Below, piece after piece: positions 40,908-50,489 of a stretch of DNA of 64,000 nucleotides. Within the stretch, counting starts at the first letter, position 1. Each line of letters begins with the position of its first letter. The DNA comes from an uncultured Oscillospiraceae bacterium (GTDB lineage Bacteria; Bacillota; Clostridia; Oscillospirales; Oscillospiraceae): positions 47,586 through 111,585 of the forward strand of contig CALWOA010000007.1 of NCBI GenBank assembly GCA_944382965.1, written 5' to 3'. The notes beneath the pieces were generated by a model, which saw only the letters and a program-made list of their open reading frames with translations, had not been told where the DNA came from and ran no database searches. The position numbers and the translations under genes are program-made.

Positions 40908-41949
40908 TCTTTGCTGCACCTCCCGCCTTGATTCTGGGGTCCAACACCGCATACAGCACTTCCGCCAGGAAGTTGCAAACAACAATAGCAATGCTCATAA
41001 CCAGGAAAATACCCTGCATCATGGGATAATCCCGGCCATTGGTTGCGCGAAGCAGTTCCAAACCGATTCCCTGGTAAACAAACAGCTGTTCGATGATCAA
41101 GGCGCCGCCTACGATAAATCCCAACCGCATGAAAAATTCTGTGGTGATGGGCAGCAGGGCATTTCTTCCGATATAGGAGAACAGCACCTTTCCCGAGGAC
41201 AGGCCGCGGATTTTGGCCATGGTCACATAGTCCGTATTCAGGCAGCTGGTGGTGCAGGTTTTCATCAGCAACACCCAAACGCCCAGCTGAGACAGCATGT
41301 ATGTCAGGATTGGAATCATGCCATGCATCAGTACATCCAGCACAAATTCCGTATTCCAACCGGGTTTCATCTGCATGCTGTAGGTACCGCGCATCATGGC
41401 GATAGGTAATATGGTGCTCTCCCCATTCCAGCGAACCACACCAAAAATCAAGATCAGGCAAATGGCAATCAAAAAATCCGGGATAGCGCTGAGGAAGGAC
41501 GCAATGCCGGTGACAATGGGCTCATACCACCGGTCCCGCTTAAATGCCATAACCGCGCCAATGACAATGCCGATGATAAACGACAAAATCAGTCCTCCGC
41601 CTACTGTGAACAGTGTCCAGGGCAGCCGTGTGGCGATGATTTCCATAACAGAAACACCGGGAGATAGCAGCGAATCTCCAAAATCCAGTCTCAGAACATT
41701 GCCCAGATACGCAAAATACTGTTGGTACATGGGCTGATCCAAGTCCATGGAAAACAGGGTAGCTGCACGGTTTTTGGCTTCCGCATAGGAAATTCCATAC
41801 TGAACCATCTGGTCTTCAATATACCGATCGATGGGATTGGATGGCATCAACCGAATAAGAAAAAAGATAATGGTCGTCACCAGCAGGATCGTCAGCACCA
41901 TTCTGAGCAACTTCTTCAGCAGGTATGTAAGAACTGATAAATTTTTCAC
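40897..41949 (-). CDS. Oligopeptide-type ABC importer permease (DppB/OppB-like)
   Basis: 350 residues with about six helices. It opens LLKKLLRMVLTILLVTTIIFFLIRLMPSNP, the typical OppB start. The coupling loop is MKTCTTSCLNTDYVTMAKIRGLS (EAA-like), and the end FNFLAEVLYAVLDPRI-like region (VCNFLAEVLYAVLDPRIKAG) is canonical. It is the first transport gene, overlapping the ROK gene stop by 4 bases. Confidence 0.9.
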   Translation of the reverse strand: MKNLSVLTYLLKKLLRMVLTILLVTTIIFFLIRLMPSNPIDRYIEDQMVQYGISYAEAKNRAATLFSMDLDQPMYQQYFAYLGNVLRLDFGDSLLSPGVSVMEIIATRLPWTLFTVGGGLILSFIIGIVIGAVMAFKRDRWYEPIVTGIASFLSAIPDFLIAICLILIFGVVRWNGESTILPIAMMRGTYSMQMKPGWNTEFVLDVLMHGMIPILTYMLSQLGVWVLLMKTCTTSCLNTDYVTMAKIRGLSSGKVLFSYIGRNALLPITTEFFMRLGFIVGGALIIEQLFVYQGIGLELLRATNGRDYPMMQGIFLVMSIAIVVCNFLAEVLYAVLDPRIKAGGAAKNGK

Positions 41950-42986
41950 CGTTTTGCTACCTCCTCTAATAGATCCCCAATGTAGCGGTTGATGGCCATG
42001 AGCGCTGCACCTTTTCCAGGATTGAGGCTCTGGTTTTTGCCATAGTCAAATACCACCGGTACGGGTATTTCTTTCAAATACGTTTCGGCTTTTTCCACTT
42101 CTTCCTGAGAAATATCCGCAAACAGGCTGCCGGTCAGTACAAATCGCTCCGTATCCAGCAGATATGCCGTCTGGAGCATATGGGGCAGTATGGCAGACAA
42201 AATGTTCCGCAAGGTGCCGGCTTTCTGTTCGAACCGCTGCTGAACCTTTTGAGAGTTCAGATTTTTCAGGAAAAACTCTCCAGCAGCCCCCTGTTTGCCG
42301 CGGTATAAGTTGCCGTCCATCATCAAGCCGCAGCCAATACCAAAGGGGATATCATTGAGTACATACAAAACAAAATCATCGCATTTATGCTCATAGCGAT
42401 ATAACTGCGCAGCACTGTTCGCATCGTTTTCCACCACAATGGGAATATTCGGGAAAGCTTGCCGCAGGTGTTCCGGCAGGTCCAGCAAATTCCAGCCGCT
42501 ATCCCCGGCGGTGGTATGATTTCTGCTGCCGGAGCGGATGGTTCCATCCTTGTACACCACTGCTTTGATGGCAATGCCGATTCCCCGGATATTGGTGTGT
42601 TCAGCCAGCTGTCCGCCGATGGTTTTGTAGATCATGCTCTCCACATTTTCAGGAGCATAGGCTACAGAATCCGCCCCCAGGGTTGTTCCATCAATGCCAA
42701 CCAGATAGGTATACAGGCAGTCATCTTCCACATAGACCCCGAGAAAGGCTGCTTCTTCGTTGTTCAAGCCAATCATATTTCCGGGTTTTCCTACACGTCC
42801 CTGGGTAGATTCCTTACCTACTTCCACAATCAGATTCTTTTGCCTCAAATCGTTGACCAAGTACGACACCGTGGACGCCTGAAGATCGCACTGCTCTTTC
42901 AGCCTTGCCTGAGGAACAGGCCCTTGCAAGCGCAAAGTTTCCACGATCTTTCGCAGGTTCTGTTTACGTTCTGTTTGTTTGTTCAT
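41946..42986 (-). CDS. ROK family transcriptional regulator (NagC/XylR-type)
   Basis: 346 residues from ATG 42986; an upstream ATG at 42998 is also possible. The N-terminal winged HTH is QARLKEQCDLQASTVSYLVN (about residues 28-47). The ROK sugar-binding domain follows: LGVYVEDDCLYTYLVGIDG, the DxGxT-like loop, VVENDANSAAQLYRYEH, and GCGLMMDGNLYRGKQGAAGEF. The usual zinc-binding cysteine cluster after the G-x-A-G-E segment is not obvious. As first gene of the importer/hexosaminidase operon it is probably an autorepressor released by an amino sugar. Confidence 0.88.
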   Translation of the reverse strand: MNKQTERKQNLRKIVETLRLQGPVPQARLKEQCDLQASTVSYLVNDLRQKNLIVEVGKESTQGRVGKPGNMIGLNNEEAAFLGVYVEDDCLYTYLVGIDGTTLGADSVAYAPENVESMIYKTIGGQLAEHTNIRGIGIAIKAVVYKDGTIRSGSRNHTTAGDSGWNLLDLPEHLRQAFPNIPIVVENDANSAAQLYRYEHKCDDFVLYVLNDIPFGIGCGLMMDGNLYRGKQGAAGEFFLKNLNSQKVQQRFEQKAGTLRNILSAILPHMLQTAYLLDTERFVLTGSLFADISQEEVEKAETYLKEIPVPVVFDYGKNQSLNPGKGAALMAINRYIGDLLEEVAKR

Positions 42987-43018
42987 GGCGATCACCATAG
43001 AATAGAAGTTTTAATTAA

Positions 43019-43039
43019 TTCGTTCAAACTATGAACTAA
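43019..43039. promoter_or_regulatory. Candidate ROK operator
   Basis: TTCGTTC (43019-43025) and GAACTAA (43033-43039) form an inverted repeat with one mismatch, just downstream of the leftward -10 box. The position suits repression of the operon. Confidence 0.5.
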
Positions 43040-43048
43040 CTGTAAATA

Positions 43049-43077
43049 ACTATACCATTCTCCTTATTTTCTGTCAA
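43049..43077 (-). promoter_or_regulatory. Sigma-A promoter of the ROK/importer/hexosaminidase operon
   Basis: On the minus strand a perfect TTGACA (43072-43077) and TATAGT (43049-43054) are 17 bp apart, 62 bp before the ROK start. No other promoter of similar quality was seen inside the nine-gene run. Confidence 0.85.
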
Positions 43078-43222
43078 GTATATGACTTTCCAAAATATAT
43101 CAGCAGAACTTAGTCAAATGTACCAATTAACATAGATTTCTAAATTTTTCACACCGATAATTTTTGTGCTATGCGTATCATTCTTCCTGCATGTCCTCTC
43201 CACTTTTTGAAAAAATGTTTGC

Positions 43223-43259
43223 GCCCCCGTGAGGAAGTCAATTCTCACGGGGGCTTTTT
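43223..43259. terminator. Intrinsic terminator
   Basis: GCCCCCGTGAG (43223-43233) pairs with CTCACGGGGGC (43244-43254), followed by T5 on the plus strand. It sits just downstream of the sortase remnant and can act in both directions. Confidence 0.8.
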
Positions 43260-43281
43260 CTGATAATTATGGATGGAAGCA

Positions 43282-44182
43282 CTAGGACTTAGCTTGCTCC
43301 CGGGATTTCGTTTCCACACGGTCGCAGAAGGCCACAACCCGGTATTCACCGCCATAGGTGCAGGTGTAGAGCACCAAATCATGACCGCTGTTGTGGACAT
43401 ACTCTACCTTATGGGGATCTACCGTTTCCAGTTTGCTCAGCTCGTATTCAGAGACCACCCCGTCCATATCGGTGAAAGTAACGCTGTCCCCCCTTTGTTG
43501 TCTGTAAAATATTTCATCTTACCGATCAGGTCTGCGGAGAAAGTGTGCATGTTATCCGTTGTAAGTGCTACCGTTACGCTCTGTTCACCACCGGCGGTAG
43601 CATTTGCGATGTAAGTATGGCTGGTCAGGTACTCACCACTTTTTACGATGGTATTGCCATCAGGGTCAACATTACAGTCAAATTTGTACTTAGGAGAAGC
43701 ACCCAGCTTTACACTATCCGGCGTATCATTAACCGATACGGTAGCGGTATATCCCCGAGGAATCTCCACCTCAAAAGAGACTTCTCCGTTGGTTACCACT
43801 GCATGGGGTCTGCCAGCTGAGATAACCGTAACATTCTGGATCGTGCTTCCACTGTAGGGGATGCCCTTCATCACAATAGAGCCGTCCTCATTTACCTGCA
43901 ACGGTACACCATCCACAGTAACGGTATACGAAATATTCAGCGGAGTTTCGGTATACCGCAATTCAATCGTCTCGCCTTCCTTCAGCACCTTGGAAACCAG
44001 TTTTGCTTTGCCTCCCACGGGTAGGAAGTAGACATATGTTTTGTCCTGATAGGTAATTCTGCTGCTATATGACCAATGTTATAGGCCACCTGACGGCAGT
44101 AGCTTCCATACTTTTTGTCCGTTTCGGCGATTGCCTGCTCGGATCTGGCGAAGTAAAGATCGATAATTTGTTTTTCTTCCAT
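43282..44182 (-). pseudogene. Fused remnant: sigma-factor start, surface-protein segment, sortase end
   Basis: Three out-of-step frames read leftward. From ATG 44182, ~36 residues (MEEKQIIDLYFARSEQAIAE...) match the start of ECF-type sigma factors and resemble the sigma gene at 61516. After VAYNI the frame leaves the family. The overlapping frame from about 44070 to 43500 encodes a beta-rich segment (SYTVTVDGVPLQVNEDGSIV) with no start. A run of six G residues at 43488-43493 (minus strand) separates it from the third frame (stop 43282), which ends like a sortase: DSVTFTDMDGVVSEYEL, then HDLVLYTCTYGGEYRVVAFC with the TLxTC-type catalytic cysteine. A deletion plus a frameshift are the simplest explanation. 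Confidence 0.65.
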
Positions 44183-44407
44183 GTGGATCTCCTTTCTGAG
44201 GGAAAGGTCCCTTCACCTATATACAACGGAAGAATCTGAATTTGGTCACAAAAAGCACATAATATTGGGACAATTCGCCCATCTTAAAGATTCGTATATA
44301 TTTTTATGTCATTGTATCATAGGCATTCGTATGTGTCCAGAATGCAGCCATACTATACATACATCCTAGGTATTACAATGATATTTCTGAGTGAACAAGA
44401 TGCGCCA

Positions 44408-44436
44408 TTTACAAACGGATTTCGGCATGGTAACAT
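44408..44436 (+). promoter_or_regulatory. Candidate promoter of the SnoaL-like gene
   Basis: TTTACA (44408-44413) and TAACAT (44431-44436) with a 17-bp spacer, about 30 bp before the start codon. The 280 bases between the sigma remnant and this gene hold nothing else recognisable. Confidence 0.5.
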
Positions 44437-44466
44437 TAAGAAATACAGAAAATAGGGGCAATGCTT

Positions 44467-44835
44467 ATGGATATCTATGGATTTTGGGATGCTATTCTGC
44501 GACAGGATGCAACCGCAATCCGCAGCTTTTTCCATCCGGATGCCTGGGTAAACTGGCATAATACGAACGAGCATTTTACTGCGGAAGAATTCATTCGAGC
44601 AAATTGCGCCTATCCTGGACAGTGGGAAGGCACCCTGGAACGTGTCATTACCACACAATCCCACATCATTACGGCAACCCATGTGCGAAGCAAAGGCGGT
44701 GAGATCTCCTGCCATGCTGTCTCCTTTTTTCACATAGCAGATGGGAAAATCCTGTCCGTGGATGAGTATTGGGGCGACGACGAAGAGGCTCCACAGTGGC
44801 GGCAGGATCTGCACATCGGGACGCAAATGAAATAG
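44467..44835 (+). CDS. SnoaL/NTF2-like domain protein (DUF4440-like)
   Basis: 122 residues from ATG 44467 (AGGGG 8 bases upstream; ATG 44461 is too close). The cone-shaped NTF2-like fold is suggested by FWDAILRQDATAIRSFFHPDAWVNWHNTNEHFTAEEFI and the closing strands HAVSFFHIADGKILSVDEYWGDD. Family members are isomerases, binding proteins or stress proteins; none can be chosen here. It stands alone before the GntR gene. Confidence 0.75.
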   Translation: MDIYGFWDAILRQDATAIRSFFHPDAWVNWHNTNEHFTAEEFIRANCAYPGQWEGTLERVITTQSHIITATHVRSKGGEISCHAVSFFHIADGKILSVDEYWGDDEEAPQWRQDLHIGTQMK

Positions 44836-45044
44836 CGTTCTGCGTACATGTCCCAAAATACAGGATTCTTCACCGTCAAGACTTGTACTGCTATGAATCA
44901 GGAAACAACCTGCAATCTGCGAATCTGCTTACCCTTTACGGCTTTGCACGCAAAGAACAGCGCTTTGCGTGTAACTCCTGCACAGGACGCCCAACCTGCA
45001 CTTTTTACTGCTTAGCTCTTACAATAACAAAAGGAGGAAACTCT
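44836..45044. other. Intergenic region with a short inverted repeat before the GntR gene
   Basis: CACGCAAAG (44947-44955) and CTTTGCGTG (44963-44971) form a 9-bp inverted repeat without a T tail. It may be an operator for the GntR gene downstream, although it lacks the TnGTnnnACnA pattern. Confidence 0.3.
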
Positions 45045-45764
45045 ATGTATCCGTATCACGGCAATCATAAGCCATCTGCTGTCGAATCTGCCATGAAAGA
45101 AATTATTGATTATATTGGTAACGAAGGATTGTGCGATGGTGAACGTCTGCCCAATGAACGGGAACTATCCGAGCTGCTGCATGTGAGCCGCAGTACGCTG
45201 CGTGAGGCCTTGCAGCGTCTATCCTCCCGGAATGTGCTGGAGATTCGGCGCGGTGTCGGCACATTTGTCTCGTATAAACACGGCGTGGCTGATGACCCCC
45301 TGGGCTTTACCCTGATCCGAGATAAAAAGCGACTTGCCAGGGATTTGCTGGAATTCCGCATTTTAATTGAACCCAGGGCCGCAGCCTTGGCCGCCCAGAA
45401 CGCCAACGAAACAGATATCGCAGAATTGGCTTACCTTTGCGATTCTGTGGATGATCTGATCCGTTCCGGTAATCCACATTTGGAACGGGATCAGGAGTTT
45501 CACACCTGTATTGCCCGCTGCAGCGGCAATATCATTATGCCAAAGCTTCTTCCCATCATTCATGGCTCCATCGGCGTTTTTATTGCAGAAACCGGAGGAC
45601 AGCTTCGGGAGGAAACCATGCGCACCCACCGGGCCATTCTCAATGCTATCCGGGCACATGACGGCACCGCCGCCTATGATGCCATGTATCTGCACCTAAT
45701 TTACAATCGGGACCGATTCCGTTCTGACCCCATTTTGTTGGGCGGCGAATATCTGACAAAATAA
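45045..45764 (+). CDS. GntR/FadR family regulator of a sugar-acid locus
   Basis: 239 residues from ATG 45045 with AAAGGAGG upstream. The N-terminal winged HTH is GERLPNERELSELLHVSRST, then LREALQRLSSRNVLEIRRGVGTFV. The C-terminal all-helical FCD domain carries the metal-site histidines and acidic residues (LLEFRILIEPRAAAL, RDQEFHTCIARCSGN, THRAILNAIRAHD). FCD regulators of this type bind sugar acids such as gluconate or galactonate, which fits the dehydratase and GntP permease that follow. Confidence 0.9.
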   Translation: MYPYHGNHKPSAVESAMKEIIDYIGNEGLCDGERLPNERELSELLHVSRSTLREALQRLSSRNVLEIRRGVGTFVSYKHGVADDPLGFTLIRDKKRLARDLLEFRILIEPRAAALAAQNANETDIAELAYLCDSVDDLIRSGNPHLERDQEFHTCIARCSGNIIMPKLLPIIHGSIGVFIAETGGQLREETMRTHRAILNAIRAHDGTAAYDAMYLHLIYNRDRFRSDPILLGGEYLTK

Positions 45765-45775
45765 TAGCCTGTTTG

Positions 45776-45807
45776 GGACCACAGCCTGCATTGGTTGTGG
45801 TCCTTTT
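45776..45807 (+). terminator. Terminator after the GntR gene
   Basis: GGACCACA (45776-45783) pairs with TGTGGTCC (45796-45803), followed by T4. Confidence 0.75.
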
Positions 45808-45843
45808 AAATTACTCCGACCACTATCCAGCATTTTCCCTTTT

Positions 45844-45856
45844 GTGGTCAGACCAC
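45844..45856. promoter_or_regulatory. FadR-type GntR operator
   Basis: The 13-bp palindrome GTGGTCAGACCAC fits the FadR-subfamily core TnGTnnnACnA. A second GACCACTATC copy lies 33 bp upstream (45818-45827 versus 45851-45860), about three helical turns away. The site is between regulator and dehydratase genes. Confidence 0.65.
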
Positions 45857-45922
45857 TATCTCTGTTTTTCATAGTTAAAATACACAAAATATGTGCCTAT
45901 ATACGAAAATAATCTGAATATA

Positions 45923-45951
45923 TTGACTTATTTCTTTACATATCTTATAGT
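45923..45951 (+). promoter_or_regulatory. Promoter of the dehydratase/permease unit
   Basis: TTGACT (45923-45928) and TATAGT (45946-45951) with a 17-bp spacer, 49 bp before the start codon. The operator lies ~70 bp upstream of the -35 box. Confidence 0.7.
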
Positions 45952-46000
45952 TTTCCTAGAAATTGAGGTGAAAACTCAAGAAAAATAAGGAGTGCGTGAT

Positions 46001-47746
46001 ATGACAAGTCAGCAAATCCGTGCCATTGCGCCGGAACAGGACCCGCTTCGCATGGGAATGGGCTGGACTGTAGATGACCTGTCCAAACCCCAGATCATGG
46101 TAGAAAGTACTTTTGGTGACAGTCATCCCGGAAGTGCCCATCTTCTGGAACTGGTGGAGCAGGCAGTGTGTGGTGTCAAAGAGCACGGCGGCAAAGCAGC
46201 CCGCTACTTTACCACCGACATCTGTGACGGCATGGCTCAGGGACACGATGGCATCAACTACTCTCTGGCCAGCCGGGATACCATCTGCAATATGATCGAA
46301 ATTCATGCCGGAGCAACCCCCTTTGACGGCGGTATTTTTGTTGCCAGCTGCGACAAGGGAATGCCCGCCCATCTAATGGGCATTGGACGGGTGAATATGC
46401 CCTCCATCGTGGTTACCGGAGGCGTGATGGATGCCTATCCTCTGTGCAGTGAGGTCAGCGATATCAAAAAAGACCTGCTCACCCTGGAACAGATTGGTAT
46501 TTACTCTGCCCAGTATGAGCGCGGTGAAATCGACGCCGAAAAGCTCACCTGGTACAAACAGCACGCCTGCCCCTCCTGCGGCGCCTGCTCCTTCATGGGA
46601 ACCGCCTCCACCATGCAGATCATGGCCGAGGCTCTTGGATTGATGCTGCCCGGTACGGCACTGATGCCCGCCACCTGCGAAGATCTGAAGGATGCTGCCC
46701 GTCGGGCTGGTGCACAAGTTATGGAATTGGCGCGGACAGGACTGAAGCCCCGGGATATCGTCACCATGAAATCCTTTGAAAACGCCATTATGGTCCATGC
46801 GGCAATTTCCGGTTCTACCAACTCTTTGCTGCATCTGCCTGCCATTGCCAAGGAATTTGGTCTGGAAATTGATGCCGACACCTTTGACCGGCTCAACCGG
46901 GGTGCCCACTATCTGCTCAACATCCGTCCCGCCGGGAAGTGGCCTGCTCAGTTCTTCTACTATGCCGGCGGCGTCCCCCGTGTGATGGAAGAAATCCGCT
47001 CCATGCTTCATCTGGATGTCATGACTGTCACCGGAAAAACCCTGGGTGAGAATCTGGACGAACTGAAAACCAACGGTTTTTATGACAAGTGCGACGCCTA
47101 CTGCGCCAAATGGGGAAGTACCTGGCAAGATATCATTCATCCCTTTGACAAGGCCATTGGTACTGATGGTGCAATTGCCATCCTGAAGGGAAATCTGGCG
47201 CCGGAGGGTGCGGTGATCAAGCACACCGCCTGCCCCAAGGAAATGTTCCAAGCCACTTTGAAAGCCCATCCTTTCGATAGTGAGGAAGAGGCGCTCTACG
47301 CCGTGCTGCACAAGCAGATTCATCCTGGCGAAGCCGTTTTCATCCGCTATGAAGGCCCCAAGGGCTCCGGCATGCCTGAGATGTTCTACACCTCGGAGGC
47401 CATCTCCTCCGACCCCGATTTGGGACATTCCATCGCCCTGATTACCGACGGACGGTTCTCCGGCGCTTCCACGGGTCCTGCTATCGGCCATGTATCTCCG
47501 GAAGCTGCGGACGGCGGCCCCATCGCCCTGGTAGAGGAGGGTGACCTGATTCGAATTGATATCCCTGCCCGGAAACTGGACGTTGTCGGCATTCACGGTC
47601 AGCCGATGACGCCAGAGGAAGTTGACGCTGTTTTGGCTCAGCGGAAAGCCGCCTGGCAGCCAAAAACTCCCAAATACCCCTCCGGGGTTTTGAAAATCTT
47701 CTCCCAGCATGCTGTTTCCCCCATGCGCGGCGGATATATGGAATGA
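46001..47746 (+). CDS. IlvD/Edd family sugar-acid dehydratase
   Basis: 581 residues from ATG 46001 with AAGGAG 8 bases upstream. Iron-sulfur ligands typical of the family are seen: Cys75 (TTDICDG), Cys117 ([10 protein letters not shown]) and a cluster at 190-196 ([12 protein letters not shown]). The length and context fit aldonate dehydratases of the YjhG/YagF or arabonate/xylonate type, rather than dihydroxy-acid dehydratase of branched-chain synthesis, because the neighbours are a GntR regulator and GntP permease. It would convert an aldonate to its 2-keto-3-deoxy form in the cytosol. Confidence 0.88.
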   Translation: MTSQQIRAIAPEQDPLRMGMGWTVDDLSKPQIMVESTFGDSHPGSAHLLELVEQAVCGVKEHGGKAARYFTTDICDGMAQGHDGINYSLASRDTICNMIEIHAGATPFDGGIFVASCDKGMPAHLMGIGRVNMPSIVVTGGVMDAYPLCSEVSDIKKDLLTLEQIGIYSAQYERGEIDAEKLTWYKQHACPSCGACSFMGTASTMQIMAEALGLMLPGTALMPATCEDLKDAARRAGAQVMELARTGLKPRDIVTMKSFENAIMVHAAISGSTNSLLHLPAIAKEFGLEIDADTFDRLNRGAHYLLNIRPAGKWPAQFFYYAGGVPRVMEEIRSMLHLDVMTVTGKTLGENLDELKTNGFYDKCDAYCAKWGSTWQDIIHPFDKAIGTDGAIAILKGNLAPEGAVIKHTACPKEMFQATLKAHPFDSEEEALYAVLHKQIHPGEAVFIRYEGPKGSGMPEMFYTSEAISSDPDLGHSIALITDGRFSGASTGPAIGHVSPEAADGGPIALVEEGDLIRIDIPARKLDVVGIHGQPMTPEEVDAVLAQRKAAWQPKTPKYPSGVLKIFSQHAVSPMRGGYME

Positions 47747-47793
47747 TTCCGTTTTTCCGCAGAAAAAAGAAATAAACGAGAGAGGTACTGTTT

Positions 47794-49142
47794 ATGGATG
47801 CATTTGTCGCAAATCCCACCCGATTAGTTCTTGCTGCCCTGTGCGGACTGGTTATTCTGCTGACCCTGATTATCAAGGGAAAGTTCCAGCCTCTGATTGC
47901 CATTTTGATTTCCGCTCTAGGCATTGGTCTGCTTGCCGGAATGCCCGTTTCCATGATTGTCGACACCGTCACGAAACCCTGAAGGGCATCGCCCTGCTGG
48001 TCGGCCTGGGTTCTATGTTCGGCGCCATTCTGGAAATTTCCGGCGGTGCGGAACGGGTCGCTTTGACCATGATTCGCCGCTTCGGAGAAAAGCGCGCTCC
48101 CTGGGCCCTGGGCTTCACCGGCATGGTGGTCGCCATCCCGGTATTCTTTGACGCAGGCCTGATCATCCTCATCCCCCTGGCTTTCTCCATTGCCCGGCGG
48201 GCAAAGAAATCCGCCCTGTTCTTCGTCATTCCTCTTCTGGCCGGTTTGGCTGTAGGCCACGCCTTCATTCCTCCCACGCCCGGCCCTGTGCTGGTGGCTA
48301 ATATTCTGGGTGTGGATCTGGGTCTGGTCATTGCGTTGGGTCTGTTCTGCGGCTTCTTCGCCATGGTTCTGGCGGGCCCTGTATTTGGTAAGATCTGCGG
48401 TCAGAAGTTTGATGTTCCGGTGCCTGCCCAGTATATGAATGCCCCCGAATACGACGAGAGCAAGCTTCCTTCCTTTGGCAGCGTTGTCGGCATCATTATG
48501 ATCCCCCTGTTCCTCATTCTGATCAACTCCGTACTGGGTATGATTCCCCAGGGCAGCGCTGTGGATGCTCTGCGCCCTGTGTTCACCTTCCTGGGTACTC
48601 CCTTCATTGCCCTGCTGCTGGCTACCATCGCTGCCATGTTCCTGCTGGGTGTCCGTCACGGCTACTCCCGGGAAGAGCTGGAGAAGGTTATGACCAAGTC
48701 TCTGGAACCCACCGGTTTGATTCTGCTGGTAACTGCCGGCGGCGGTGTTCTGCGGTATATGCTTCAGGATTCCGGCCTGGGTGACATCATTGGCAATACC
48801 GTTGCAGCCACTCCCCTGCCCATTGTGGTGGTAGCCTTCTTGATTGCGTTGGCTGTTCGAATTTCTGTCGGCTCTGCTACTGTGGCTATGACTATGGCCG
48901 CCGGTATCGTGGCTTCCATGCCCATGGTTTCCACCCTGTCTCCGCTGCATTTGGCCTGCCTGGTTATGGCAATCGCCGGCGGTTCCACCGCGTTCTCCCA
49001 CTTCAATGACTCCGGTTTCTGGCTGGTCAAGTCTCTGTGCAATCTGGACGAAAAGACCACCTTCAAAACCTGGACCATGATGGAGACAATCGTTGGCACA
49101 ACCGGTTTTGTAGTGGCGCTGATTATCTCTATTTTCGCGTAA
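47794..49142 (+). pseudogene. GntP family gluconate/sugar-acid permease, frameshifted
   Basis: Two frames together give a nearly full GntP permease. The first (47794 to TGA 47980-47982) encodes 62 residues ending VDTVTKP; the second continues from about 47976 with TLKGIALLVGLGSMFGAILE through to the stop at 49142. Family members have GMGG between these parts, so about 13 nt appear missing at 47976. The rest is intact: FFDAGLIILIPLAFS, HAFIPPTPGPVLVANILG, AGGGVLRYML, GGSTAFSHFNDSGFW. Without its joined N-terminus the protein is unlikely to work, so the sugar-acid locus may lack uptake. Confidence 0.82.
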
Positions 49143-49236
49143 AGAAATGCTCAAACAGCACTGCTGGAATTGCTGACGTTGGTCCGCTTTACCCTTGAAT
49201 CCATTTTTTCTGCATCAATACATCCAACGAACAACA

Positions 49237-49282
49237 CCCGGGCTGCGAAGGAAATCCCCGCAGCCCGGGCTTCCATATCTTT
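49237..49282 (+). terminator. Terminator after the gntP remnant
   Basis: CCCGGGCTGCG (49237-49247) pairs with CGCAGCCCGGG (49259-49269), followed by a T/C-rich tail. Confidence 0.8.
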
Positions 49283-49573
49283 TCGGCAACACCCATAAAA
49301 ACATTTTTGCAGAAAATCTTGCCAAAGAGCAGTTTCTTTGCTATCATAATTATAAATCATTCAGATTGGAGTTGAAAGGATGCGCAATACTTCCTGCTGA
49401 TTTCTTGGGCTTGCAGAAGGCGGCGAAAAGGCCGTCGGCTTTGTTATGCCCGAATGCGGGAAAGTGCGCACCGGCTTCACTGACATAGACGTATTGCGCC
49501 CTTGGGGCACAAGCGGTTTGTGTTGGCTGCGGGAGGCTTTCCTGCGGTCAATTTTTCTATTTTGGAGGGCAAT
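49283..49573. other. Intergenic region without recognisable gene
   Basis: Short frames only. No convincing promoter motif was found, although the downstream ABC-F remnant has its own GGAGGG ribosome site. Confidence 0.35.
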
Positions 49574-50489
49574 ATGTCTTTGATTCAAGTTTCCAATCTG
49601 ACCTTTTCCTATGACGGCAGCTATGAACCCATTTTTGAAAACGTCAGTTTTCAAATGGATACCAACTGGAAGCTGGGCTTTACCGGCAGAAACGGCCGGG
49701 GCAAGACCACTTTTTTGAACCTGCTTCTGGGAAAGTACCAATATCTTGGCAACATTTCTTCTTCGGTGGAATTTTCCTACTTTCCCTATTCCGTACCGGA
49801 CAAAAACATGTTCGCCATTGATGCCGTGGAGGCCATGCACCCGGACTACGAATACTGGCGCCTCGCCCGGGAGATGGCGAAATTACAGCTGGATGAGGAA
49901 GTCCTGTACCGCCCCTACACCACCTTAAGCAACGGAGAGCAGGCCAAATTACAGCTGGCAGTTCTGTTTTCCAAAGAAAATCATTTTCTGCTGATTGATG
50001 AACCTACCAACCATTTGGATCTTCCTGGCCGGGAGCTGGTAAGCCGGTATTTGAATACCAAGAAGGGGTTCATTCTGGTATCCCACGATCGTGCGTTTCT
50101 GGATGGCTGCGTGGATCACATTCTGTCTATCAACAAAGCAAGCATTCAGGTCTGCAAAGGCAATTTCTCCACCTGGATGGAGAACAAACGGCGGCAGGAT
50201 GCCTTTGAACTTGCGGAGAATGAAAAACTGAAGCGGGAAATCTCCCGTCTGGATGAGACTGCCCGTCAAAAGGCGGCGTGGTCTGACCGGGTAGAGGCTG
50301 GCAAAATCCATTTGCGAACCTGCCCATCTGCACATCTGGGACGAGCCCATGAACTATATCGACGTAATCTCCCGGATGCAGCTTGAGCAGCTGCTTCTTC
50401 AGTTCCATCCTACCATTCTGTTTGTGGAGCACGACAAAGCATTCTGTGAAAAAATCGCTACAAAGATTGTAAAATTATCGGCACTTTGA
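49574..50489 (+). pseudogene. ABC-F ribosomal-protection-type ATPase, internally deleted
   Basis: The open frame 49574-50386 encodes the first nucleotide-binding domain: Walker A GRNGRGKTTF, signature LSNGEQAKLQLAVLF, Walker B FLLIDEPTNHLD, and H-loop VSHDRAFLD, then the charged linker ELAENEKLKREISRLDE. After SDRVEAGK the frame shifts to an unrelated tail. A second frame, 50328-50489, carries the family's C-terminal end (LHIWDEPMNYIDVISRMQLE, ILFVEHDKAFCEKIATKIVKL). Most of the second ATPase domain is missing. ABC-F proteins of this Lsa/Vga-like type dislodge antibiotics from ribosomes; this copy should be inactive. Confidence 0.82.

Noticed and set aside
47481-49154. A 557-codon minus-strand frame opposite gntP
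   Set aside because: His/Gln-rich antisense frame; the plus strand encodes a recognisable GntP permease despite its frameshift.
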